Shown here: positions 11,012 through 20,078 of the stretch, one piece after another
Layout of the letters: the number at the start of each line of letters is the position of its first letter
Position numbering within the stretch: position 1 is the stretch's first letter
NCBI RefSeq assembly: GCF_002105535.1
Contig: NZ_CP015848.1
Span: 682,907 to 746,906 of the forward strand
Source of the DNA: Magnetospirillum sp. ME-1
GTDB taxonomy: Bacteria; Pseudomonadota; Alphaproteobacteria; Rhodospirillales; Magnetospirillaceae
Direction: 5' to 3'
Length of the DNA stretch: 64,000 nt
Program-made: the position numbers and the translations under genes
The notes under the pieces: generated by a model
The model's input: the letters and a program-made list of their open reading frames with translations, nothing else
What the model was told of the DNA's origin: nothing
The model's database searches: none

Positions 11012-11782
11012 ATGGTGCTGCGCGTGGATTTGAACTCCGATCTGGGCGAGGCCTTCGGCGCCTGGTCCATGGGCGATGATGGGGCCATGCTGGACATCGT
11101 CTCGTCGGCCAACATCGCCTGCGGTTTCCATGCCGGCGACCCCATGGTGATGACCCGCACGATCCGGGCCGCCCGGGCGGCCGGTGTGGGCATCGGCGCC
11201 CATCCCGGCTATGCCGATCTGCAAGGCTTCGGCCGCCGCGCCATGGCCTTGTCCGTCGCCGAGATCGAGGCCCTGCTCGCCTACCAGATCGGCGCGCTCA
11301 AGGGCATCGCCAGCACCTGCGGCGCATCGGTGGGGCACGTGAAGCCCCATGGGGCGCTCAGCAATCTGGCGGCGGTGGACAGCGAGGCGGCGCTGGCGGT
11401 GGCGCGGGGAATCCGCGCCGTGGATGCGGGCCTGATCCTGCTGGCCCCGGCCGGATCGGCCATGGCCGCCGCCGGGCGGAACCTCGGGCTGATCGTGGTC
11501 GAAGAGGTGTTCGCCGACCGCAATTACGGCGAGGACGGCAATCTGCTGCCGCGCTCCCACCCCCAGGCCATGGTGCACGATCCCGAGGAGGCCACCGCCA
11601 ACGTGCTGCGCATGGTGACGCAGGGAGTCTTGCGGTCGGTCAACGGCCGCGACATCGCCTGCCGCGCCCAGTCGGTCTGCGTCCACGGCGACGATGCCGG
11701 CGCCGTGGCGTTGGCCCGGCGGCTGCGCGATGGCCTGACCGTCGCCGGAATCGGGATCGCCCCCCTGGCCACCCTGGCCTGA
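11012..11782 (+). CDS. pxpA: 5-oxoprolinase subunit PxpA (LamB/YcsF family)
   Basis: 256 residues. The N-terminal DLNSDLGEAFG and the ANIACGFHAGDP block are diagnostic of the LamB/YcsF family, as are GAHPGYADLQGFGRR, VGHVKPHGALSN, EVFADRNYGEDGNLLPR and VCVHGDDAGAV. It is the third gene of the pxpBCA operon, 6 bases behind pxpC. The three subunits together salvage or detoxify 5-oxoproline. Confidence 0.95.
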   Translation: MVLRVDLNSDLGEAFGAWSMGDDGAMLDIVSSANIACGFHAGDPMVMTRTIRAARAAGVGIGAHPGYADLQGFGRRAMALSVAEIEALLAYQIGALKGIASTCGASVGHVKPHGALSNLAAVDSEAALAVARGIRAVDAGLILLAPAGSAMAAAGRNLGLIVVEEVFADRNYGEDGNLLPRSHPQAMVHDPEEATANVLRMVTQGVLRSVNGRDIACRAQSVCVHGDDAGAVALARRLRDGLTVAGIGIAPLATLA

Positions 11783-11968
11783 GGAGCGGGGCAATTCAAT
11801 GCCGGTGAGGAGAAGAGGCCCTGGACCGCGACGTCCAGATCGACAAAAAAAGAGGCCCGCAGGGCAGCCATCGCTTCCCCGAGCCTTGCGTCAAAGATGA
11901 ACTCCGCCAGCCCCGCTCTGCGCCATGCCTGACGCCCAACGGCTTGGCGGGCCTAGGCCACCCAAGGC

Positions 11969-12193
11969 CTAGACCGAAATATCCACGATCGTGCCGATGG
12001 AACCGCTTTTGACGGCGGAATCAGCGACCGCAGCAGCCTGCTGCGCCGACTGACCGCCTTGGGTCAATACCTGCGCAATGGCTTGGGCGGCCATTTCTTC
12101 CTGCTTGATGACCGTCAGCGGTGCCTGCAATCCGGCAGCGGCCCGCTGAAGATAGAGCGCCGAATTCCCGGCGCCGACGGATGATGCGTCCAT
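11969..12193 (-). CDS. Putative motility protein (YjfB-like)
   Basis: A 74-residue helical, Gln/Ala-rich protein. The N-terminal SALYLQRAAAGLQAPLTVIKQEEMAAQAIAQVL resembles the short YjfB-like family annotated as putative motility proteins (recognition from pattern, not a search). The ATG at 12193 has GAAAGGCAGGACC before it. It is monocistronic. Function is not established even for the family. Confidence 0.65.
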   Translation of the reverse strand: MDASSVGAGNSALYLQRAAAGLQAPLTVIKQEEMAAQAIAQVLTQGGQSAQQAAAVADSAVKSGSIGTIVDISV

Positions 12194-12312
12194 GGTCCTG
12201 CCTTTCTGGCTGAACGGTTAGAGGATCACGTTAACGCATTCTTCATCAAATGTCACGATCTGGAATCAGGGCAGGAGCTCCGACTCGCCCCCCGCCAGCC
12301 GGCTTTCGCCGC

Positions 12313-12846
12313 TCATTGGGGATCGCCCGCCAGGTCCCGCATCACCTGCCCCATGAGGCGGACGAAGCGGGCATCGCCCGGCCCGTTGACCTTGGACACC
12401 CAGCCGCGCACCCACGACATCTGGGCGCCCCCGTGGCAGAAGACCGCCATGACGTCGATGCGCCCGCCATCGGCCTTGGCCGCGCTGGTCGCCACCCGGC
12501 CCGCGCACAATTCGGCGGCATCCTGATTGGCCGGCGCCCCCAGGGCCACCACCACCTTGACCTTGGGCAGGCTGGCCGCCTGGGGATCGGTGGTCATGGC
12601 GAAGGGCCGGGCGGGAATGGCCGCCGACATGGCCTTGGCCACCTGGTTTCGCAACTCGGCAGCCGACACGCCGAAGGGATCGCCATGCACTTCCAGCAGC
12701 AGCGGCCCGGACGACGTGGCGGCGAAGAACGTGCTCCAGGTGGCGGGATTGCGATAGCCGCCCGGCACCGTGGAGGGGCCGTCGCCGCAACCGCCCACCA
12801 GGGCGGCAAGGGCGGCGGCGCCCAGCGAGAGGAGTTTTTTCATCAT
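12313..12846 (-). CDS. Hypothetical lipoprotein
   Basis: 177 residues with a lipoprotein signal and lipobox VGGC (MKKLLSLGAAALAALVGGC, Cys20). The mature part contains STFFAATSSGPLLLEVHGDPFG and a C-terminal block VMAVFCHGGAQMSWVRGWV. No named domain recognised. Two adjacent ATGs (12846, 12843) are possible starts. Probably envelope-anchored; role unknown. Confidence 0.65.
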   Translation of the reverse strand: MMKKLLSLGAAALAALVGGCGDGPSTVPGGYRNPATWSTFFAATSSGPLLLEVHGDPFGVSAAELRNQVAKAMSAAIPARPFAMTTDPQAASLPKVKVVVALGAPANQDAAELCAGRVATSAAKADGGRIDVMAVFCHGGAQMSWVRGWVSKVNGPGDARFVRLMGQVMRDLAGDPQ

Positions 12847-13076
12847 CCCCCAAGGTTACTCCGCCCGGGCCGTTAGGCAAGCCCCATACCCACCCTATAA
12901 CCCCACTGTGATTCCACCTAATACTAGAGACTCGGTTTTCCGCAGCGCCTGTACGGTGTTAAGGTATTCACCGGATAAGCTGTGAAAGCATCCAATTCCG
13001 GCCAACGAGCCGGCCAGGGAAGGAATACGCGGCGCGGGGGCATGTCCCATGCGCCGGACGTCTCGGGGGAGAGGGC

Positions 13077-13496
13077 ATGGGACGGCGCGTCTGCGTCTTG
13101 ATCATCGAACCGAACGCCCATATGCGGCGCCTGATCGGCACGCTGATGGGTGCGGTTCCCGCCCATGAAGTGGTCGAGGCCCGCACGCCGCAGCAGGCCG
13201 AGGCCCTGGTCGCCTCGCGCACGCCGCAACTGGTGATCATGGACTGGTCCGACGATCCGACCGAGGGTGTGCTGTTCGTTCACCGGCTGCGGCGCGGCGA
13301 AATCGGCCGCGCCGACGTGCCGATCCTGGCCATCAGCCCCTCGCTGCACCATGCCGTTCTGGAATCGGCGGTGGAAACCGGCATCGACGACATCATCGCC
13401 AAGCCCATTTCGGCGGTTGAAATCATCGCCCGGGCCACCGAACTTATCGAGCAGGATCGCCGGCGCACCGAGACGGCGGAACAGGCTGCGGAATAG
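13077..13496 (+). CDS. Single-domain response regulator (CheY-like receiver)
   Basis: 139 residues made almost entirely of a receiver domain. Likely phosphoacceptor is Asp56 (VIMDWSDD), with Ser87 and Lys109 (AKP) at the switch positions. The acidic pair normally preceding strand 1's end reads E11-P12, so one acid is missing and metal binding may be weakened. An Hpt gene follows after 7 bases. The pair probably forms a phosphorelay branch. No output domain is present. Confidence 0.85.
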   Translation: MGRRVCVLIIEPNAHMRRLIGTLMGAVPAHEVVEARTPQQAEALVASRTPQLVIMDWSDDPTEGVLFVHRLRRGEIGRADVPILAISPSLHHAVLESAVETGIDDIIAKPISAVEIIARATELIEQDRRRTETAEQAAE

Positions 13497-13503
13497 TCCC
13501 CAC

Positions 13504-13914
13504 ATGGCCGGAGACGGCGAGCTTCCCGAACTTTCCCCCGAGGCCCTGGCCCGGGCCGAGGCGGCCCTGGCGGGGTTGTCGGGGCGCTACCTCGACTGGG
13601 CCGCGGCCGATTCCGTCCGGCTGCAATCCTGCCTGGACGAAGCGCGACAGCCGGGCGCCGACCTCGCCGCCCTGCTGCCCCGGCTGTTTACCATCAGCCA
13701 CGACATGAAGGGCCAGGCGGCCACCTTCGGCTACCCCCTGGTCAGCGAACTGGGCAACCGGCTGTGCCGGCTGATCGAGGAGGCGGGGCCGGCCCCCGCG
13801 CCGGACATCCTGGACCACGCCGCCCGGCTGGCCGACGGCATGGCCCGGGTCATCGCCGAACGCCTGGAGGGCGATGGCGGCGAGCAGGGGCGAATGCTTC
13901 TGGCGCAAGCGTGA
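13504..13914 (+). CDS. Histidine phosphotransfer (Hpt) domain protein
   Basis: 136 residues, all helical. The motif SHDMKGQAATFG (His66 as the likely phosphorylation site) matches the HxxKGxxxxxG signature of Hpt domains. It lies 7 bases behind the receiver gene and the two are almost certainly co-transcribed. The stop is 1 base from the stop of the convergent Sel1 gene, so there is no room for a separate terminator between them. Confidence 0.85.
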   Translation: MAGDGELPELSPEALARAEAALAGLSGRYLDWAAADSVRLQSCLDEARQPGADLAALLPRLFTISHDMKGQAATFGYPLVSELGNRLCRLIEEAGPAPAPDILDHAARLADGMARVIAERLEGDGGEQGRMLLAQA

Positions 13915-13915
13915 T

Positions 13916-15061
13916 CTAAAGCCCGGCGAGGTCGCGCAGTTCCTGCACCATCTGGCGGGCCCGGCCAGTCTGGCGCTGGTTCATGCCTTTGGCGATGGCG
14001 TCGCGGGCCGCCTTGGCCCCCTCCTCGCCCTGGGCGGCGGCCAGGTCGTACATGACATAGGCCCGGATGGGGTCCTTGGCGTAGAAGCCCTGGCCCTTGG
14101 CGGCCAGGTCGCCCAGGGCGACCATCGCCTCGGCATGGCCCTGGACGGACGCCGCCTCGAGCCAGGCGATTCCTTCGACCATGTCCATGGGCAATTCCAT
14201 GCCCGCCACCTTGGCCGAGCCCAGGAGATACTGGGCCTCGGCATGGCCCCGGCGGGCGGCGGAGCGCAGCCAGCGCTCACCCTCGTTGATGCCGGGGCGC
14301 AACTGCACCACCTGCCCCTCTTCGGCGTTGAGCGGCTTGGACGGATACCACACGGCCCCGAACGGATGGCTCTTGCGCTCGGCCTCCTTGAGGTTCCATT
14401 CCTCGTCGGCGGGCTTGCGCCACATGGCCGGGCGCGACAGCAGCAGCCGGCCGAGCCGGAAACGGGCTTCCACGTCGCCGTGCAGCAGGGCGGCCTGACG
14501 GTACCAGGCCTCGGCCTGGGCCAAATCGGGGGCGACCCCGTGGCCGCGCTCCAGCACGTCGGCCAGCCCCATCATGGCGCGCAGATCGCCGTTCTGGGCG
14601 GCTTCGGCCAGCCAGGAAATGCCGTCGCGCGAGCCGATGGCGTGCACCTCGCCCTCGAGGAACAGGTCGACCCAGCGGGCGCGGGCGCGGGCATCGCCCA
14701 GGGCCCCGGCCTTGTACCACCAATTGCCGGCGGCGTTGAGGTCGCGGGCCACCCCCTTGCCGGCCTCGAAGGCCTTGGCCGCCTCGGCGGCGGCGGCGGC
14801 ATGGCCTTCGGCCCCGGCCAGGGTGAACCACACCAAGGCGGCACGGGAATCGGCCTTCAGCCCATGGCCGCCATCGCGATAGGCCACCGCCAGCTGGTAC
14901 TGGGCCTCCATGTCGCCATTGGCGGCGGCGGCGGCCAGGCCGGCGTGGCGCGGCTCGGCGGCGGCGGCCGGCTTGGCGCCCTTCTTCGGCGCCGCTCCGG
15001 CCCCTTCGGCCAGTGGCAGGGAGAGAGCGAGCAACGCGGCGACGGCAGCGGCGATCCTCAT
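13916..15061 (-). CDS. Exported Sel1-repeat protein
   Basis: 381 residues with signal peptide MRIAAAVAALLALSLPLAEGAGA from the ATG at 15061. The body is a chain of Sel1-like/TPR helical repeats (AQYQLAVAYRDGGHGLKADSRAALVWFTLAGAEGHAAA; LADVLERGHGVAPDLAQAEAWYRQAA; AQYLLGSAKVAG...). Such proteins are protein-interaction scaffolds, often in the envelope. The partner is not evident from neighbours: it is convergent with the receiver/Hpt pair and divergent from aspartate aminotransferase. Confidence 0.85.
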   Translation of the reverse strand: MRIAAAVAALLALSLPLAEGAGAAPKKGAKPAAAAEPRHAGLAAAAANGDMEAQYQLAVAYRDGGHGLKADSRAALVWFTLAGAEGHAAAAAEAAKAFEAGKGVARDLNAAGNWWYKAGALGDARARARWVDLFLEGEVHAIGSRDGISWLAEAAQNGDLRAMMGLADVLERGHGVAPDLAQAEAWYRQAALLHGDVEARFRLGRLLLSRPAMWRKPADEEWNLKEAERKSHPFGAVWYPSKPLNAEEGQVVQLRPGINEGERWLRSAARRGHAEAQYLLGSAKVAGMELPMDMVEGIAWLEAASVQGHAEAMVALGDLAAKGQGFYAKDPIRAYVMYDLAAAQGEEGAKAARDAIAKGMNQRQTGRARQMVQELRDLAGL

Positions 15062-15193
15062 GAAACGGCACTTTCCATAGGCAGAAGGACGGGCGCGCAT
15101 GATTCCACTTCCCGCACAGGATGGCAATCGGAGCTTCGGCCTTCACCGTATCGTCTCACTCCGGGCTGCCATTCTATCACAGAATCAGGATGA

Positions 15194-16471
<1,278 letters not shown>

Positions 16472-16494
16472 GCTTGAAGCCCGGACGGCATCAA

Positions 16495-16525
16495 AAGGGG
16501 GCGGTTCCACGAGGAACCGCCCCTT
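16495..16525 (+). terminator. Terminator after aatA
   Basis: AAGGGGGCGGTTCC (16495-16508) pairs with GGAACCGCCCCTT (16513-16525) around the loop ACGA, with one bulged G. It is 23 bases past the aatA stop. Confidence 0.75.
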
Positions 16526-16562
16526 GCCGTTTCATGTCGGCCTGCCCCAATCCATTCCGCCC

Positions 16563-16655
16563 GTCATGCCCGGACTTGATCCGGGCATCCATGGTTCCGC
16601 CCCCACAGTGCTAAGCGGCAACGCGTGGATGGCCGGGCCAAGCCCGGCCATGACG
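16563..16655. repeat. Palindromic intergenic repeat, family 1 (copy A)
   Basis: Two facing units: GTCATGCCCGGACTTGATCC...CATCCATGG on the left and its mirrored counterpart ending GGCCATGAC on the right. Each is itself palindromic. The same element recurs at 47621-47690 and 63136-63193. This is a common class of alphaproteobacterial REP-like repeat, probably folding as RNA between convergent genes. Confidence 0.85.
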
Positions 16656-16678
16656 AGGAGGCAATGCAAACGGCCTAG

Positions 16679-18373
16679 CTACGCCGCCTGGGTCCGGATC
16701 TCCCGCAGGAAGCCGTCGATCTCGCGGGTGAGCGTGCCGTTCTGGGTGACCATCTCGCGAGCCGAGCCGGCCACCTCCTCGGCGGCGGTGCGCGACGTGT
16801 TGGTGCCCTCCGACACCTTGCCGATATGGTCCGAGACCTCGCGGGTGCCGCGCGCCGCTTCCTGCACGGAGCGGGTGATTTCGTGGATGGCGGCGTTCTG
16901 CTCCTCCACCGCGCTGGCGATGGACGATGTCGCCTCGTCCACCCGGTTGATGGTTTCGCCGATATGGCGGATGGCGGCCACCGCCTTGGTGGTTTCGGCC
17001 TGGACGGCGTTGATCTGGGCGGTGATCTCCTGGGTGGCCTTGGCGGTCTGGTTGGCCAGGGTCTTGACCTCGCCCGCCACCACGGCAAAGCCCTTGCCGG
17101 CCTCGCCGGCGCGGGCGGCCTCGATGGTGGCGTTCAAGGCCAGCAGGTTGGTCTGGCCGGCGATGGCGTCGATCAGCTGCACCACCTCGCCGATGCGCCC
17201 GGCGGCGGCGGCCAGGGCCGACACCATGCCGTTGGTCTGCTCCGCCTCCTCGGCGGCGGAGCGCGCGATGTCGGCGGTCAGCGCCACCTGGCGGCTGATC
17301 TCGTTGCCCGACGCGCTCAGTTCCTCGGCGGCCGAGGCCACGGTCTGGACATTGCCCGAGGTCTGGGCGGTGGCGGCAACCACGGCGCTGGTCTGCTCGG
17401 AGGTCTGCTCCGCCGTGTGGGTCATGGCGTTGGAGGCGCCGTTGAGGCGGCTTCCCACCTGGGTGATGGCCTGGACCGCCGCCTTGACCCGGCGCTCCAG
17501 CCCGTCGGCCATGTCCAGAAGCGTCCGGTTGCGTTCCTGGGCGGCGACCTGCTTCAGATGCTCCTGCTCGTTCAGCAGCCGGCGGTTCTCGAGGGCGCTG
17601 CCGCGGAACACCTCCATGGCGCGGGCCAGGGCGCCCATCTCGTCCTGGCGCTCCGTGCCCTGGACCTCGTGCTCGATGTCGCCCTGGGCCAGGGCGCTCA
17701 TGCGGGTCACCAATTGCCGCAGCGGCCCGGTGATGGATCGGGCGATCAGCACCGCCACCACGCCGGCCAGCAGGGCGAGCGCCGCCGCCTTGAGACCGAT
17801 ATCGACCATCTTGGCCCGGTAGGCCTCATCGATGTCGTCGATGTAGACGCCGGTGCCGATCACCCAGCTCCACGGCTTGAAATCGGCCACATAGACCACC
17901 TTGGGCACCGGCGGCTGATCCTTGACCCGGGCCCAATGGTAATAGACGTAGCCGCCGCCGTCCCGGCGCGACACGTCGACCATCTCGCGGGTGATGAAGA
18001 TTCCGTTGGGGTCCTTCATCTGGGACTGGTCCTGCCCGACCATTTCGGGGCGCAGGGGGTGCATCACCGCGCTGTACTGGTAGTTGTTGATGAAGAAGTA
18101 GTCGTTCTTGCCATAGCGGAGGAACTGCAGCGCGGTCTTGGCCAAGGCCTTGGCGTCGTCCTCGCTCAATTCGCCCTTGGCGGCGCGGGCCTGATAGCCG
18201 GCGACGATGGAGGTCGCCGATTCCACCAGATGCTTCAGCGACTGCCGGCGATCCTCCACCAGGGTGTCGCGCAACGAGCTGAGGCTCTGGGCGGTCAACA
18301 GACCCAGACCCGCCACCAGCAGCGCCACCAGAGCCCAAATCTTTCCGCCGATACCCAGCTTGAAAGCCCCCAT
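16679..18373 (-). CDS. Methyl-accepting chemotaxis protein with single-Cache sensor
   Basis: 564 residues. TM1 is at about 10-27, then a periplasmic sCache_2-type domain (YGKNDYFFINNYQYSAVMHPLRPEMVGQD... GGYVYYHWARV... PWSWVIGTGVYIDD), TM2 near 190-210, a HAMP domain (RSITGPLRQLVTRMSALAQGD), and a cytoplasmic signalling hairpin with the tip IDAIAGQTNLLALNATIEAARAGEAGKGFAVVAGEVKTLA. The ATG at 18373 is chosen for its GGGAGGTG ribosome site; an in-frame extension to 18445 lacks one. sCache_2 domains usually bind small carboxylates, but the ligand here is unknown. No C-terminal CheR pentapeptide. Confidence 0.92.
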   Translation of the reverse strand: MGAFKLGIGGKIWALVALLVAGLGLLTAQSLSSLRDTLVEDRRQSLKHLVESATSIVAGYQARAAKGELSEDDAKALAKTALQFLRYGKNDYFFINNYQYSAVMHPLRPEMVGQDQSQMKDPNGIFITREMVDVSRRDGGGYVYYHWARVKDQPPVPKVVYVADFKPWSWVIGTGVYIDDIDEAYRAKMVDIGLKAAALALLAGVVAVLIARSITGPLRQLVTRMSALAQGDIEHEVQGTERQDEMGALARAMEVFRGSALENRRLLNEQEHLKQVAAQERNRTLLDMADGLERRVKAAVQAITQVGSRLNGASNAMTHTAEQTSEQTSAVVAATAQTSGNVQTVASAAEELSASGNEISRQVALTADIARSAAEEAEQTNGMVSALAAAAGRIGEVVQLIDAIAGQTNLLALNATIEAARAGEAGKGFAVVAGEVKTLANQTAKATQEITAQINAVQAETTKAVAAIRHIGETINRVDEATSSIASAVEEQNAAIHEITRSVQEAARGTREVSDHIGKVSEGTNTSRTAAEEVAGSAREMVTQNGTLTREIDGFLREIRTQAA

Positions 18374-18719
18374 GACGCACCTCCCGCAGCAAATGGGGCG
18401 AGCCGCCGCGCCCCGGGCGGCATACGCCGCCGATAGATTGGACATATTACGTTAGACCTAGATTAATCAGACATAAAGACTTTTGTGAATGCTCGCCTCG
18501 GTCGGCGCGAAGCCCGCACCAACCCTCGGAAGTTACCTACCCACAACGTATTAGCCCAGGCCGTAAGTCCGCGTACGCCCTCAGGAGTATAATACCAATG
18601 GCCAGGATGTCATGGCAGGCACGACTCCAGCCCCACTTAACAACCCCGTCACATTATGCCACAACACTAGAGCGGCTCCGGTTTTGACCCGATGCCGCGG
18701 GACGGGCGGGATATTCCTG
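18374..18719. other. Divergent intergenic region between chemoreceptor and HD-GYP regulator
   Basis: 346 bases with no convincing gene. A TATAAT hexamer occurs at 18588-18593 on the plus strand, but no good -35 sits 17 bases before it. The AT-rich segment 18440-18485 may hold the promoter of the minus-strand chemoreceptor. Nothing else is visible. Confidence 0.4.
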
Positions 18720-19769
18720 ATGCATCTGAAGCGGGACCTCGAAATGACCGATTTGCGATCGAGATCCGTGGACCTCCTGCTGGTCGAGGACAACCCCGCC
18801 GACGCCCGCCTGATCGAGCTTTTGCTGAACGAGGTGGGGGGATTTCGCTGCCGCCGCGCCGCCACCCTGGGCGACGCCGTCGCCGCCGCGTCGGCGGAAC
18901 CCCCGGATGCCGTCCTCCTCGACCTTTCGCTGCCCGACGCCCATGGCATCGAAACGGTGGAGCGGCTGCGCATCGCGGCGCCGACCCTTCCCATCGTCAT
19001 CTGCACCGGCCTGGACGACGAATCCATGGGCCTGCTGGCCTTGCAGCACGGCTGCCAGGACTATCTGGTCAAGGGCCAGGGCGACGGCAACCTGATCCGC
19101 CGCACCATCCTCTACGCCATCGAACGCAAGGCGGTGGAGGAGGAGCGCCGCACCACGGCCGAGCGCCTGAAGCGCGTCCTGCTGCAGACCGTCCGCTCGC
19201 TGTCGCTGACGCTCGAGATGCGCGACCCCTACACCACCGGCCACCAGCGCCGGGTGGCCCAGTTGTCCACCGCCATCGGCCAGCGCATGGGGCTGCCCGA
19301 AACCACGGTGGAGGGGCTGCGGACCGGGGGATTGCTGCATGATATCGGCAAGATTCACGTCCCCGCCGAATTTCTCTCGCGTCCCGGCAAACTGTCGGCG
19401 GAGGTCCACAAGGTCATCCGCATGCATCCCCAGATGGGCTGGGAAATCATGAAGGACATCGAATTCCCCTGGCCGGTGGCCGACATGATCCGCCAGCACC
19501 ACGAACGCCTGGACGGCAGCGGCTATCCCATGGGGCTGAAGGGCGACGAGATCATCCTGGAATCGCGCATCATCGCGGTAGCCGACGTGCTGGAAGCCAT
19601 CTCGTCCCACCGGCCGTACCGGCCGGCGCTGGGCCTGGACATCGCCATACAGGAACTGCGCGACCATGCGGGCACGCGCTACGACCCGGCGGTGGTGCAG
19701 GCCTGCATCGAGGTGGTGGAGGAGAAGGGGGCCGGCATCCTGGACGAGGATGCGCCGCCCCCCATGTAG
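18720..19769 (+). CDS. Response regulator with HD-GYP domain (cyclic di-GMP phosphodiesterase)
   Basis: 349 residues. N-terminal receiver with phosphoacceptor Asp68 (VLLDLSLPD) and acidic pair E23/D24 (LLVEDNPAD). A short helical linker follows, then a complete HD-GYP domain: TTGHQRRVAQLS, LLHDIGKIHVP, HPQMGWEI, HHERLDGSGYP and RIIAVADVLEAISSHRPYR. All metal and GYP residues are present, so cyclic di-GMP hydrolysis is expected. The start could also be the ATG at 18744, 8 codons in. It stands alone; the cognate kinase is not adjacent. Confidence 0.9.
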   Translation: MHLKRDLEMTDLRSRSVDLLLVEDNPADARLIELLLNEVGGFRCRRAATLGDAVAAASAEPPDAVLLDLSLPDAHGIETVERLRIAAPTLPIVICTGLDDESMGLLALQHGCQDYLVKGQGDGNLIRRTILYAIERKAVEEERRTTAERLKRVLLQTVRSLSLTLEMRDPYTTGHQRRVAQLSTAIGQRMGLPETTVEGLRTGGLLHDIGKIHVPAEFLSRPGKLSAEVHKVIRMHPQMGWEIMKDIEFPWPVADMIRQHHERLDGSGYPMGLKGDEIILESRIIAVADVLEAISSHRPYRPALGLDIAIQELRDHAGTRYDPAVVQACIEVVEEKGAGILDEDAPPPM

Positions 19770-19779
19770 CGCCGCGCCG

Positions 19780-19971
19780 CTATTCGGCGGCGATGGCGGA
19801 AGAACGCCCGTCGCGCCGGGCCATGCGGCGCAGTTGGGCCATCAGCAGCTCACGGGGATTGTGGCACGAGCCGCACCAGACGATGGCGGTGCCATCCCCA
19901 TAGGAATGGACGCGATGGTCGCTGCTCTGCCGGCAATGCGGGCAATCGAGCACGGTCTTGGGCAGGCTCAT
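19780..19971 (-). CDS. Small zinc-ribbon-like protein
   Basis: 63 residues from the ATG at 19971, preceded by CAGGGGGTG. Two CxxC pairs (CPHC near 10-13 and CGSC near 33-36) suggest a single zinc ribbon or rubredoxin-like knuckle. The C-terminal half is basic (RRMARRDGR). No family recognised. Its stop lies 10 bases from the convergent HD-GYP gene's stop. Confidence 0.6.
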   Translation of the reverse strand: MSLPKTVLDCPHCRQSSDHRVHSYGDGTAIVWCGSCHNPRELLMAQLRRMARRDGRSSAIAAE

Positions 19972-20078
19972 GGACACCCCCTGGTCGAGGCCCACAGAGT
20001 TACCTGGAAACGCTCCGGAATGGAAGGCGAAACACCGCCACCCTGACCTGCGTTCCATTCAGGGGCTTGGCGCTCCGC

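Noticed and set aside
18588-18593. TATAAT as a housekeeping promoter for the HD-GYP gene
   Set aside because: No acceptable -35 at 16-18 bases upstream; kept only as a remark.
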